Source: Methanomicrobiales archaeon (GTDB lineage Archaea; Halobacteriota; Methanomicrobia; Methanomicrobiales; Methanospirillaceae). Taken from it: DNA of 64,000 nucleotides. Positions 1 to 9,114 of the stretch are shown here, in pieces. The stretch is taken from positions 1 to 64,000 of the forward strand of contig JAAYCY010000033.1 in assembly GCA_012729535.1 (NCBI GenBank), in the 5' to 3' direction. The notes under the pieces are model-generated. The model saw only the letters and a list, made by a program, of their open reading frames with translations. It did not search any database and was not told the origin of the DNA. Positions within the stretch are counted from its first letter, which is position 1; each line of letters begins with the position of its first letter. Made by a program: the position numbers and the translations under genes.

Positions 1-863
1 ACATCGATGAGAGCGTTGAGATTATTTTTTATCTCGTTAAAGTCACCACGATAATCTTCAGTGATTTTTGGAGGAATATCACCCTTGCTTATACGGTCAA
101 TATATTCTGCGGAAACATTAATTGGACTAATATAGGCATCCAAAATTTTATTCAGTCCAATAAACATATTACCATTATAACCTGGGTACTTCGTTGGATC
201 AGCCCTTGCATCAAGTATTCCTTCTTCTGCAGAACGGATAAGGGCATTTAAGTCTTCCCCTCGCAATTTCATTATTTTTGTTATTGTATTCAAATTCTGA
301 ATGATTTTTTTAAACTCCCCTTGGAATTGGGATTCATCATTCATGTCAGGAAGTTTTCCCTCGGCAAAATCTGCAACGGCCCCTGATAATACTTTTACCG
401 GGAAGGATATTGCTTCGATTCCCTTATCCATAGATTCGATGACTTCAGCAAAACCTCCTTTATATTTAGCAGAATCAACACGGAGGGTCAAGTCACCATT
501 ACTACAGGCAGTAGAAAACCGTGAGATATCTTTCTCCATCATTAAAAGAGATAACCTTAAATTATCAATACTTTCAGAAATGCTGGTTAATTTTCCAGGT
601 AGTGCAGGCACATCAGTTTCAAAATCCCCTTTCTGGATTTTATGTATGGATGATTCAACCAAGGTCAGGTTGCCTTGATATAAGTCTAGTACGTTGTTAA
701 ACAGGGTAGCAATTTTTTTCCCAGAATCAGATAACTGTGATAATTCTACTCTTGTATCTGACAACCCGGATTTATGAAATTCAATGGTTTTCAATATATC
801 AGATATGAGATCATCATCATTTTTTACATATTCATCATCATTTGTTCCCTGATTACCCATCAT
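1..863 (-). CDS. methyl-accepting chemotaxis-type protein, N-terminal part (runs off window)
   Basis: Reverse-strand frame open from the start codon at 863 to the window edge, 287 codons without a stop. No membrane segment is visible in the first 100 residues, so the receptor looks cytosolic. The sequence shows repeated amphipathic HAMP-like modules (stretches such as IQKGDFETDVPALPGKL, FAEGKLP and ISKGDIPPKI), the pattern of poly-HAMP soluble chemoreceptors. The signalling hairpin would lie beyond base 1. Two ATGs in tandem (863 and 860) follow a GAGGTGG ribosome site at 867-873; either could be used. It would feed the Che pathway whose CheW lies near 49.5 kb. The family call rests on HAMP repeats only. 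Confidence 0.75.
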   Translation of the reverse strand, partial: MMGNQGTNDDEYVKNDDDLISDILKTIEFHKSGLSDTRVELSQLSDSGKKIATLFNNVLDLYQGNLTLVESSIHKIQKGDFETDVPALPGKLTSISESIDNLRLSLLMMEKDISRFSTACSNGDLTLRVDSAKYKGGFAEVIESMDKGIEAISFPVKVLSGAVADFAEGKLPDMNDESQFQGEFKKIIQNLNTITKIMKLRGEDLNALIRSAEEGILDARADPTKYPGYNGNMFIGLNKILDAYISPINVSAEYIDRISKGDIPPKITEDYRGDFNEIKNNLNALID

Positions 864-918
864 AATCCACCTCGATATACAAGAAATTTGTTAGTTCCAG
901 AAAATATGTTATTATGCT

Positions 919-1015
919 ATTTAAAGTGGATTGAAAAAATTTTTGCATAACATCTAAAAAAAATATACATAGTGGATCGCCTTAAGAAAAAAAGATTAAC
1001 ATTATCAATCCACTT
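919..1015. promoter_or_regulatory. TATA box of the chemoreceptor gene with an overlapping 11-base inverted repeat
   Basis: Read on the minus strand, TTTAAATA at 919-926 is a good archaeal TATA box for the gene starting at 863. An AAGTGGATTGA arm at 924-934 overlaps it, and its exact reverse complement TCAATCCACTT lies at 1005-1015. A shorter direct copy, AGTGGAT, sits at 971-977. Repeat and TATA overlap are seen in the sequence; operator function is inference. Confidence 0.4.
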
Positions 1016-1042
1016 ATGAAAAATAGTTAAATTTTAAAAAAA

Positions 1043-1828
1043 TTATACTTCTGAAACATCTTCCGCAGGATCCATAATCGGATTGTTTTCAAGAGAATTA
1101 CTGACAAGGTAATTCTTTTCTTCATCCATGTTTATGGTCCAGTTTGCTTCAGGCATGTTCATCAGCTTTTCTTCTGTCTCCTCGGTCAGGGTTCCACTGG
1201 TCTTTTTACCAGTAAACGGACCCCATGTTCCATCTGAGTATGAGAATACACCTTCTAGTTCAGTATCATTAAGGAACGTTATCTCGATGACACCTAATGA
1301 ATACGGTGGCTGGAAAGAAGGTTCTTCGAACCAGATACCATCAGTCATTACTGGCAGAGTTTCATTTTCTGCACTGAAATTGCCCTGAATATATCCCTGG
1401 TGATCACCATTCTGGTAGGAACCGCGAATAATGTCATCTCCAGTGAGTTTAAGGTTCATTTCACCTAGGAGATCTACATCCCATACACCAGTCACATCTT
1501 CCATTTGTGATCCATTTGCAAAGAAGACATAACCACCGTAATTCCATACATTATAACCAAAAGCAGGACCCCAAAACCCTCCAATTCTAGGACCTGGTGG
1601 TGGAGCTGCCACTACAGGAACAGGGCCGGGTCCAGTACTAACCATGCTTTGCTGCTGGCTAAAACTCGATGATGAACCACACCGTGTCCCCATAAATGGA
1701 GAGTATGTACAGCCAGATGAAGACTGATACTGGGTAGATGAACTCCACGCTACCAGAGCGGATACACTCATTGTCAGAGAGAGAACCAGGAAAACAACCA
1801 ATACCATGAATACGGCTTTCCGCACCAT
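1043..1828 (-). CDS. secreted beta-rich protein of unknown function
   Basis: This 261-residue protein begins with a clear signal peptide (hydrophobic about residues 6-25, ending near VSALVAW), so it is exported. A Ser/Gln/Cys-rich linker follows, then from about residue 110 a beta-strand-rich domain. That domain repeats a pattern of G-W, L-x-L-x-G-x-x-I-x-G-x-Y and E-G-x-F, typical of small extracellular barrel domains. It ends in an acidic tail. It lies 50 bases downstream of the giant protease-like gene and belongs to the same secreted cluster. No ribosome site is obvious in front of the ATG. I do not recognise a named family. Confidence 0.7.
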   Translation of the reverse strand: MVRKAVFMVLVVFLVLSLTMSVSALVAWSSSTQYQSSSGCTYSPFMGTRCGSSSSFSQQQSMVSTGPGPVPVVAAPPPGPRIGGFWGPAFGYNVWNYGGYVFFANGSQMEDVTGVWDVDLLGEMNLKLTGDDIIRGSYQNGDHQGYIQGNFSAENETLPVMTDGIWFEEPSFQPPYSLGVIEITFLNDTELEGVFSYSDGTWGPFTGKKTSGTLTEETEEKLMNMPEANWTINMDEEKNYLVSNSLENNPIMDPAEDVSEV

Positions 1829-1878
1829 ACTTTTTGATAGTAACTATGTGTTAAAAATGTTGTGGATATTTTTTTCAA

Positions 1879-4800
1879 TTAGACGGATTGAGCATATGCC
1901 GTCTGTGCTTCTTCTGTCTTGCCCATCGCATTAAGTACTGCTCCTAAATTTTTCCATGCAGACGAATAACCAGGATCTATAGATACTGCTTTTTCTAAAG
2001 TTTCAACCGATTCAGGAAATTTTCCAGCTAAAAACAATGCGTATCCTTTATTATTTAAAACAAAAGTATTTCCAGGGTCAATTTCAAGAGCTTTGTTATA
2101 CATCATATCTGCATCGCTATAGTGGCCTGCGCGAGTGAGAATGTTCGCGGCTTTGTTCCATGCATCGGTGAGGGAGGGGTTGATATCTAAAGCTCTGTGG
2201 TATAAAGAGAGTGCAGTTTCAGTTTCTCCGGTTTTATCATATGCAAAAGCAATGTTTACCAGGGAATGAATATCCTGGTTGTCTATCTCAAGTGCTTTTT
2301 CAAAATAGGGTATCGATTCAGCATATTGTTCAAGATTTAACAGATAAATGTCCCCTATTGTTGACCATAATTCCGGATTGTCGGGATATACTTTCAGAAT
2401 AGCATTAAGTACCGAAAAAGCCTCATCATAACGTTTTAATTCTCTTAAACTTAACGCCTTGTCTCGCCAGGCCTGGTAATTAGTAGGGGACAGAGCAATT
2501 GCTCTATCATAAGCCATAATGGCTCCATCATAATCTGAACTGCCCATTAATATTTTACCTTCTGTTACCCAGTCATTCGCGGTTACCGGTTCAAATCCCA
2601 CACCAATATTTCTTAGATCTTCCGGAATTATCGACGGACCGGAATATTTCAGTGGATGTTCATCAATGTTTCCTGGCATCACAGAATAAGGAAGATCACA
2701 AATTCCATTACCATCCTGGTCCTGGCACATCTGAGAAAACCCTGAGCCTTTAGGATTTGTCCAGACATTCCCACCCAATATCGCACTACCAATTATGTTT
2801 GTACCTGGTGAAATTGATTCATTCCATATATAATTAGGATTTCCACCTTCCTGTAGGCGAACATTCTGATTGTTTTCAAAATAATTATCTGAAATCAGGT
2901 TTTGTTGATCTCTTCCAACTGCGTTTGTTATCAGGATACCTTCTGCGAGATTTCCTATAATAAGATTTTGAAGAATTTTGTTATGACCAGATGGTTGAAG
3001 CATTATACCAGTAACATCATTTCCAATAATTTCATTGTTTACCAGAGTGTTACGATCTGAATAGTAACAGTTAATTCCTCGAATATTTCTGATTAACCTG
3101 TTTTGGGAGATGATATTTTCAGAACTTTCATGAAGCAGAATACCTGATGGATTATTTAATTCACAGGTATTCAGATAAACGGTATTATTAAATGCAGAAT
3201 ACAGCGAAATGCCTCCATTTTTATTTTTAGCACAATAATTATCATCTATTCTAGAATTGGAAACACCATGATCCAGTTTTATTCCATCATAATGGTTCTC
3301 TGTTATGATGTTTTCAAGAACCTGGCACGATGAACTACCATCAAGAACAATCCCATACAGGCCGCTATGGACCGTATTCTTTTTAACAATCAAATCAGCA
3401 GTGTCTGCATCTGCTGTTACTGCAGCATAACCACTGCCTGAAATGGTATTTTCGTTAATGATACAATTGTGAACGTTGGATAAATCAATCCCCCGGGAAT
3501 TATAAGGGAGTTCACAATTACTGATAATCATATTATCCGCCTGTTTTACTGAAATACCAGCGTAAGTCCCGGTGATACAAAGATTATTCAGAGTGATATT
3601 TGATAGAATCTCATTTTCAGGTGACCATATAAGAATCCCGGTCTGCAGGATCGGAACTGATGTTCCAAATTGTATTGCAATTCCTGATATCGTATGACCC
3701 GAACCATCAAATTCAATATCTGAACTCGCGATGGTGATTATCGATTCTGAAAAATCTACAATATCTTCGCCAAGTAAATATCTTCCAGGTTTTGACAGTA
3801 CACATGATTCAGTAACAATGTATTCACTTGCAGGAGCAGGAGTTGCTGATGGAGTAATAACAAACCCGGGAGTTACATTGGTTTGGTTGCCTGGTGACAA
3901 ACCCGGGGAAATCCCTTTTTCTTCAAGGTATTTATACATCGACAAGGCATCTGCCAGACCATGGCCAGATACCGTATCCCACCCTTCTTCTCCAAGGTCG
4001 TGAGAACTACTAAAAAGAGCATTGCGGATTTCTTCGGTTGATAAATTAGGATAGAGACACCTGATAAGTGCCAATAGTCCCCCAATGTGTGGGGCAGCAG
4101 CACTGGTTCCGGTAAATTTTTTCATGAAATTTCCAGAACCAGTAACATCTACATTATCCACTCCCGTAATATCAGGTTTTTTACGAATGTCAAGTGCCGG
4201 ATTAGTTATTGTGACGTGACCCTGAGATGAAAATTTCTGAATATTCATGTTATCCGCAGAAATCGTAGCAACTGATATAACACCAGGTAATGCTGACCAT
4301 CCAAAAATTGAATCATCTGGTATCAGAAAACTTTCATTTACACTTGCCTTCTCTTTGTCAACCATAAACAGCAATTCAAGCAATACCGGGTTTTTTCCAC
4401 TTCCTTCTTTTGCTTTAACCCTGATTTCCGCCTTTTGTGTTTTATCACCAACATTCTGGTAATCTATCTTTTCAAACGGCTTTTCTTCACCAGTTTGTAC
4501 TTTATTGGAGAGACTGACATCAGAATTGCTTTGTAAATCATATAAGAAAAGATCAAAGTCATTCGTGGCAGCATGGAATGGATCATCCCATTGTAGTACA
4601 ACCTTTAATCGTGCTCCCGGATTTAGAATAACCGGAATTCCGGATGATCTATTAAAAGAATGAAAACCATCTCCTGAGTCATGAAACAAACCCTGATAAT
4701 GAACATCAGCAAAATTGCCTGCTGCACTGACAATGATTATTTCGGGATGATCTTTTATGATTTCTTGTATTTCTGACGCTAAGTTACCATCTTCAAAATA

Positions 4801-5253
4801 TGGAACTTCATAATTTCCTACATCTTCGACAATTATTGATGCCCCAGCCTTGATAAGATTTTGAAACGCTTCAATAAATTTATCATCTCTTCCACCTCCG
4901 AAATCATGATATACCAGGGTTGCATTTGGAACAATGTCATGAATAATCTCCATCATTGCAATTCCCTCGCTTCCCTTTCCATCCTTTAAAATTACTACAT
5001 CACCGGGTAAATCCCCTGATTTTTGCGCCTCTGAAAGACCTTTAGCCCCGTTAGATATAACACCTACAATAATTCCAGAACCATCTGCTTCTGTGAGAAT
5101 TCGTAATTCATCTGTTTTGAGAATTGCATCCCCGGCAGTAAGAACACTTCCCGCAGATGATACTGGATAACTACATAAAATAAAGAAAAATATCAGGAAA
5201 ATCGATATAATAATATAATTTCGGTTCTTAAAAAAAGTAATATCAGGTTTCAT
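1879..5253 (-). CDS. secreted subtilisin-like domain plus NosD-type beta-helix plus TPR protein
   Basis: A 1124-residue exported protein. A signal/anchor occupies about residues 10-35. Residues 60-440 form a peptidase S8-like domain: the Asn region reads SAAGN near 180 and the serine region GTSAAAPH near 384. The usual Asp motif reads ISNG and the usual HG motif reads SEG, so two catalytic positions differ from classical subtilisins. A right-handed beta-helix (CASH/NosD-like, Asn-rich short repeats) spans about 480-860, ending in a DQDGNGICD segment. At least five TPR motifs fill 920-1120. ATG at 5253 is preferred over an upstream TTG because GGGAGA lies six bases ahead. Protease activity is uncertain. 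Confidence 0.82.
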   Translation of the reverse strand: MKPDITFFKNRNYIIISIFLIFFFILCSYPVSSAGSVLTAGDAILKTDELRILTEADGSGIIVGVISNGAKGLSEAQKSGDLPGDVVILKDGKGSEGIAMMEIIHDIVPNATLVYHDFGGGRDDKFIEAFQNLIKAGASIIVEDVGNYEVPYFEDGNLASEIQEIIKDHPEIIIVSAAGNFADVHYQGLFHDSGDGFHSFNRSSGIPVILNPGARLKVVLQWDDPFHAATNDFDLFLYDLQSNSDVSLSNKVQTGEEKPFEKIDYQNVGDKTQKAEIRVKAKEGSGKNPVLLELLFMVDKEKASVNESFLIPDDSIFGWSALPGVISVATISADNMNIQKFSSQGHVTITNPALDIRKKPDITGVDNVDVTGSGNFMKKFTGTSAAAPHIGGLLALIRCLYPNLSTEEIRNALFSSSHDLGEEGWDTVSGHGLADALSMYKYLEEKGISPGLSPGNQTNVTPGFVITPSATPAPASEYIVTESCVLSKPGRYLLGEDIVDFSESIITIASSDIEFDGSGHTISGIAIQFGTSVPILQTGILIWSPENEILSNITLNNLCITGTYAGISVKQADNMIISNCELPYNSRGIDLSNVHNCIINENTISGSGYAAVTADADTADLIVKKNTVHSGLYGIVLDGSSSCQVLENIITENHYDGIKLDHGVSNSRIDDNYCAKNKNGGISLYSAFNNTVYLNTCELNNPSGILLHESSENIISQNRLIRNIRGINCYYSDRNTLVNNEIIGNDVTGIMLQPSGHNKILQNLIIGNLAEGILITNAVGRDQQNLISDNYFENNQNVRLQEGGNPNYIWNESISPGTNIIGSAILGGNVWTNPKGSGFSQMCQDQDGNGICDLPYSVMPGNIDEHPLKYSGPSIIPEDLRNIGVGFEPVTANDWVTEGKILMGSSDYDGAIMAYDRAIALSPTNYQAWRDKALSLRELKRYDEAFSVLNAILKVYPDNPELWSTIGDIYLLNLEQYAESIPYFEKALEIDNQDIHSLVNIAFAYDKTGETETALSLYHRALDINPSLTDAWNKAANILTRAGHYSDADMMYNKALEIDPGNTFVLNNKGYALFLAGKFPESVETLEKAVSIDPGYSSAWKNLGAVLNAMGKTEEAQTAYAQSV

Positions 5254-5259
5254 TTTCAA

Positions 5260-5438
5260 TCTCCCATGGTATCTCTATTCTCTATAATAAAGAACGTAAT
5301 TATTGGTATTTAAATCAAAAAATTAATCGATTATTTAATAAAATATATAATATTTTTTATGATATTAAAATTACAATCAAATGTTACTAAAAATTAATTG
5401 TAATGCAATTTATAAAAAAATAATAGCGATTTGTTTTT
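5260..5438. promoter_or_regulatory. AT-rich intergenic promoter region of the giant secreted protein
   Basis: The spacer between the two minus-strand genes is extremely AT-rich. On the minus strand a TATA-like GATTTAAAT around 5306-5315 lies about 55-60 bases ahead of the start at 5253. T-runs just after the stop at 5439 could serve as the terminator of the upstream operon. No RNA-like structure is seen. Confidence 0.35.
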
Positions 5439-6164
5439 TTAAAGCAATTCACCCAAAACATCACATTTTCCATCGTAATCACAATCTAAGCAGTATCCTT
5501 CATCACAATCTGGACAACTCAATACCGGGCATTCATATGGTAAGAAAGTACTTTGAGCGGTTTCATCTAGTCCTCCCGGACTTGGCACTGTCGATGTACT
5601 GCTTTGTGATACGGTAGATGCAATTATAGATGAAGAGCCTTGTGAAGGAGGAGGAGTGGGACTACTTATAGGAGAAACAGGAGAACCTGTTGACAAGGGA
5701 TTTGTCAACAGAATCTGGCCAGACAATATATCATAGAAATCACCAGTAAATGGATTATAATAATACTGATTATATGCAATATTACCGTAAAGATCTGGTT
5801 GGGATAATATTATCAAAAATAATCCGGAATTAGGGCTATAAAAGTGTTGAAGCATTCTGTCAAATAACCAGGCTGAATTTGTTACCGGATCAAAAAAGGT
5901 AGCAGTATTTACATCAAGTATCCATGTTGAGGGGATTTGAGATACTGATGCACCGGTCTGTACACCCTGAGCTGGCTGACCTTGGGAAGGAGATGATATC
6001 GTTGTAACCGATGTTTTTGAAATACCCTTTGAAGAATCAAATGAAAGGGAACTCGATGAAGAGTATCCCCCGGGGCTGACTGAGTATGCATACACTCCAG
6101 AAATCAGGAAACCAAAGGTTGCTGCACAAACAACAACCAGAAATATTAGTCTTTTATTATTCAT
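5439..6164 (-). CDS. secreted protein with WxxD module and C-terminal Cys/Asp motif
   Basis: An exported protein of about 241 residues. Its signal peptide is hydrophobic about residues 5-22 and is followed by a Ser/Gly-rich stretch. The middle carries a module with the core FFDPVTNSAWLFD, a YSPN-x-G-x-F-LI segment and a YNPFTGDFYDI segment. A Pro/Ser/Thr linker leads to a cysteine-rich tail with SCPDCDEGYCLDCDYDGKCD. It is a shorter paralogue of the next gene upstream and lies in the same operon. I place the start at ATG 6164, where GGTGA sits five bases ahead; GTG 6173 and ATG 6170 are possible. The function is unknown, probably at the cell surface. Confidence 0.68.
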   Translation of the reverse strand: MNNKRLIFLVVVCAATFGFLISGVYAYSVSPGGYSSSSSLSFDSSKGISKTSVTTISSPSQGQPAQGVQTGASVSQIPSTWILDVNTATFFDPVTNSAWLFDRMLQHFYSPNSGLFLIILSQPDLYGNIAYNQYYYNPFTGDFYDILSGQILLTNPLSTGSPVSPISSPTPPPSQGSSSIIASTVSQSSTSTVPSPGGLDETAQSTFLPYECPVLSCPDCDEGYCLDCDYDGKCDVLGELL

Positions 6165-6179
6165 TCTCATCACCTAATA

Positions 6180-7439
6180 CTAAATAACCGGGTTTAGACT
6201 GCTCGTATCCAGAGATAATGGTTCAATACCGGGTTCTAAACCCGACCATTCATCATTACAAATCCCATCCCTATCCGGATCATCACAATAATCAAATGTA
6301 ATGCAATTTTCACCTTCCGAGCAATTGGTTATTATTAATTTATCAATATCACAATATCCGTCATGATTGCAATCCAGACAATATGTGCATTCCATTGATT
6401 CATTACAGGTTATGAGGTGACAATCTGTATCAGAACATAATCCATCCTTATCTTCATCAATGCAATAAACACATAATTCAGAATCTGAACATTCTATTAC
6501 TTCAAATGGTCCTTTACCCGTTATATTAAGATAATAAATGGAAGCCTGTGCTTCTTCAGACAAACTTTCAGGAAGTGATCCACCAGAATGGTTTGACAGG
6601 ATACGGTCTCTTTGGACAAGATCCTGAGCTTTTTCACTGATCCCACCAGCCGAATCAGCGATAAGATTACCTTCATTCTCATCACAGATACCGTTATTGT
6701 TACAATCATTACACTGTCCTGACGGGCAAGACTGACAAGGAACAAGGCATCCCTGGTTTTGAGTGGGAGATGGGGTAATCCCCTGACCTGTTATTCCGCT
6801 TTGTTGACTTTGTGTACCCGTTGCAATCACCGGTACTGAAGGATTTGCAGATGGAACATGTGTCGGGATGGATGTTGGAAGAGTGACTCCTGCAATCCCA
6901 CCTGAATTTGTACCTCCACTTGCAGGGATCTCCTGTTGTCCTGTATTTATCACCGCTCCGGTCAGTGAATTATAAAGTCTCCTGCCAGCGATATCATAAT
7001 AATAGAATCCTTCAACTTGTCCTTGTTGATTTCCCTTAATTATTAAAAACCAGCCTGCATTCGGAGAGATATAAACCATTAAAACCGGATCATAGATCCA
7101 ACTCGTGGATGTTACCGGATCGAAGAAAACTCCTGATTGACTGGACCTGGTCCATTGAGGTGGTATTATCCTGTTACCATCATTTGCAATTGTTGCAACA
7201 ACAGGCGTTGGTACAGGTGTCGGACTAGTAGTTCCCCCGGTCATTATCAGGGTATCTGAACTAAATTTAATACTGCTCGAGGATCCAAAATCCGAAGACA
7301 TCGAACCCATTGACAGACCGTCAGTCATGCTCGTAAAGCCAATAATTCCAGGTAATGTGATATGGATTCCAGAAACAGTAAAACACAAACACAACATTAT
7401 CAAGGAAGTATATGCCAAAATTATCATATTTTTTTTCAT
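6180..7439 (-). CDS. secreted protein with WxxD module and four Cys/Asp-rich repeats
   Basis: A 419-residue exported protein with a signal peptide at about residues 4-24. Residues 100-175 carry the module also found in its neighbour: FFDPVTSTSWIYD, then YISPNAGWFLII, then YYYDIAGRRLYNSLTG. A Thr/Pro/Gln-rich linker follows. The C-terminal half has four related units, such as DCNNNGICDENEG, CIDEDKDGLCSDTDC, DCNHDGYCDID and DDPDRDGICND. Each has the D-x-[DN]-x-D-G spacing of a calcium-binding loop flanked by cysteines. The ATG is preceded by GAGGG. It starts a likely operon with the paralogue that begins 16 bases after its stop. The function is unknown. Confidence 0.72.
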   Translation of the reverse strand: MKKNMIILAYTSLIMLCLCFTVSGIHITLPGIIGFTSMTDGLSMGSMSSDFGSSSSIKFSSDTLIMTGGTTSPTPVPTPVVATIANDGNRIIPPQWTRSSQSGVFFDPVTSTSWIYDPVLMVYISPNAGWFLIIKGNQQGQVEGFYYYDIAGRRLYNSLTGAVINTGQQEIPASGGTNSGGIAGVTLPTSIPTHVPSANPSVPVIATGTQSQQSGITGQGITPSPTQNQGCLVPCQSCPSGQCNDCNNNGICDENEGNLIADSAGGISEKAQDLVQRDRILSNHSGGSLPESLSEEAQASIYYLNITGKGPFEVIECSDSELCVYCIDEDKDGLCSDTDCHLITCNESMECTYCLDCNHDGYCDIDKLIITNCSEGENCITFDYCDDPDRDGICNDEWSGLEPGIEPLSLDTSSLNPVI

Positions 7440-7495
7440 AATTTCCCTCTGTTTATTGGATAATTGGTTGATAAAAAATTATTGTTGAATATGAT

Positions 7496-7834
7496 TCAGC
7501 AGATTGTAATCAGAATTTTTTCAATGCATTCTCCAGCTTTGTCATTATCACCAGATATTGCGTATACTAAAAAATTTCCAGATAATGAATCATGAGTATC
7601 AAATAATATGGTCTGTTCACCGATTATATCAAGGGGAGAAAGCCCGTGATTTGCAGTTATATATCCATCTGAATATTTCCGAATGATATCTGAAAACACT
7701 ATATTTAAGGGTGCATTTCCCTGTAATGGAGTTATGTTGGTTCTATCTGTTACGGCACTAGTACTACCCCAGCACAATACGATAAATGCAAAAGAAATAA
7801 CCAGGATAATTAATCGATAAGGAGTTTTCTCCAT
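7496..7834 (-). CDS. small secreted protein of unknown function
   Basis: A 112-residue protein with an N-terminal signal peptide (about residues 8-28). A compact domain follows, with PLQGNAPLNIVFSDI near residue 40; that phrase resembles the opening of PKD-type Ig-like domains (PLxGxAPLxVxF). Two cysteines lie in the last fifteen residues. GGAGGG six bases ahead of the ATG supports the start. It heads the minus-strand run that continues into the Cys/Asp-repeat paralogues. The PKD resemblance is weak because the chain is short and the rest of the motif is missing. Confidence 0.6.
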   Translation of the reverse strand: MEKTPYRLIILVISFAFIVLCWGSTSAVTDRTNITPLQGNAPLNIVFSDIIRKYSDGYITANHGLSPLDIIGEQTILFDTHDSLSGNFLVYAISGDNDKAGECIEKILITIC

Positions 7835-7926
7835 TATCAGCCCTCCTTAATATCTGATATGGTCAATAAAGACTGGTGAGAACTTAAACCTGTTCCTAAG
7901 AAAGATATTAAAAATTTATTGAGAAA

Positions 7927-9045
7927 TCAAAACAATATTGAAGATTTTTCTTTCTTTTGTGCCCAGAGAGAAATAAAGTGCTGAAGGATAATTCCAACAA
8001 ATGCACAGATTAAGCCCCCCAATGCCCCCTGTATAATATAAGCAACACCTAGTTCCTGAGTAACTGGAAATTGCTGCAGTCCAAGGTTAGAGAGAGTATA
8101 ACTCATTCCACCAAAAGCTAGAACTCCAATTGCGCATATAAAATAGCAAAAAATTACTGCGCGTGAAAGACTTTCCCGTTCATAGAGAAAACTATCAATC
8201 ATGGATCCCAATGATGTTGTAATTGCAGCAAGAGTAAACCATGCTACCGCCCCCCAGAGAAAAATTATTGCCATCGGGAATATGCCGGTTCCATCCCAAT
8301 ATTTTGTTAATGTGTTAGTTCCTTCCATAACACCAATAATTGCAAAAATTAATCCGGCTATGTACGTAACAAAGGAGAATCGTCCACGGTATAAGGTAGA
8401 CCGAAGATCAATCACCTGAGTCCTGACAATATCATCGAGAGAAAAGCCCTTGTACAGGAGATATCCACCGATACAACCAGCAATAACCATCGTCGCAATT
8501 TCAGGCCGGTTTACTGCATAACTGATAGCATAAAGCATTAAGGTAAGACCGGGAAGGACCAGAACAATCTTTGAAATTTTTGGATCACTGACCAGTTTTT
8601 TTAAGATATAATATGTCCCTTCCAGGTTAGGCATCTGGGATACAACAACCCGTTGAACAGATGAAATAGTGATTTTCCCCTGGATAATAGGTAGAATATA
8701 CTCATCTTCACCTCCGTCGGTAACAAGAATACATTGGTCACATCCCGTACTGGCAATAACTTCATCCAGTAACCGAGCAATCTTTCTGTCACCTTCAATA
8801 AAACGGAAATGATTTCCACCTATCACGGCAACCTCGGCATCCTCACCATCTTTAAGAAGTTTATCATATGTTGAGATAGCCTGAAAAATTGCATTCAAAT
8901 CAGAGTCTTCTGGATCTGCCAGGGCTAGTGATATTGCTGCATTAAGACAGGCTTCTCTTCCAATAACAGGACTTTCAATAGATGATTTAAAACCTATATC
9001 ATCATCCCGGTCTATATTGAGAACTAAAGTCCGGACAAAACCCAT
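7927..9045 (-). CDS. DUF373 family membrane protein
   Basis: The N-terminus, FVRTLVLNIDRDDDIG, and the following GREACLNAAISLALADPEDSD match the archaeal DUF373 family. The first half (about 170 residues) is a soluble alpha/beta domain with a predicted nucleotide- or metal-binding character. The second half contains about six hydrophobic segments, so the protein is membrane embedded. Length (372) is normal for the family. I prefer ATG 9045 to TTG 9051. It ends in a short lysine-rich tail and follows the coiled-coil gene by about 70 bases in the same direction. The biochemical role of DUF373 is not known to me. Confidence 0.85.
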   Translation of the reverse strand: MGFVRTLVLNIDRDDDIGFKSSIESPVIGREACLNAAISLALADPEDSDLNAIFQAISTYDKLLKDGEDAEVAVIGGNHFRFIEGDRKIARLLDEVIASTGCDQCILVTDGGEDEYILPIIQGKITISSVQRVVVSQMPNLEGTYYILKKLVSDPKISKIVLVLPGLTLMLYAISYAVNRPEIATMVIAGCIGGYLLYKGFSLDDIVRTQVIDLRSTLYRGRFSFVTYIAGLIFAIIGVMEGTNTLTKYWDGTGIFPMAIIFLWGAVAWFTLAAITTSLGSMIDSFLYERESLSRAVIFCYFICAIGVLAFGGMSYTLSNLGLQQFPVTQELGVAYIIQGALGGLICAFVGIILQHFISLWAQKKEKSSILF

Positions 9046-9114
9046 TACCAAGGTATTAGTTTCATCCCTATAAATGACTTCTTTGAAAAGATAAAAAAAG
9101 AGAACTGATATGGA

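Noticed and set aside
5909-6091. 60-codon minus-strand frame inside the secreted paralogue
   Set aside because: It lies wholly within the real gene in another frame, without a ribosome site.
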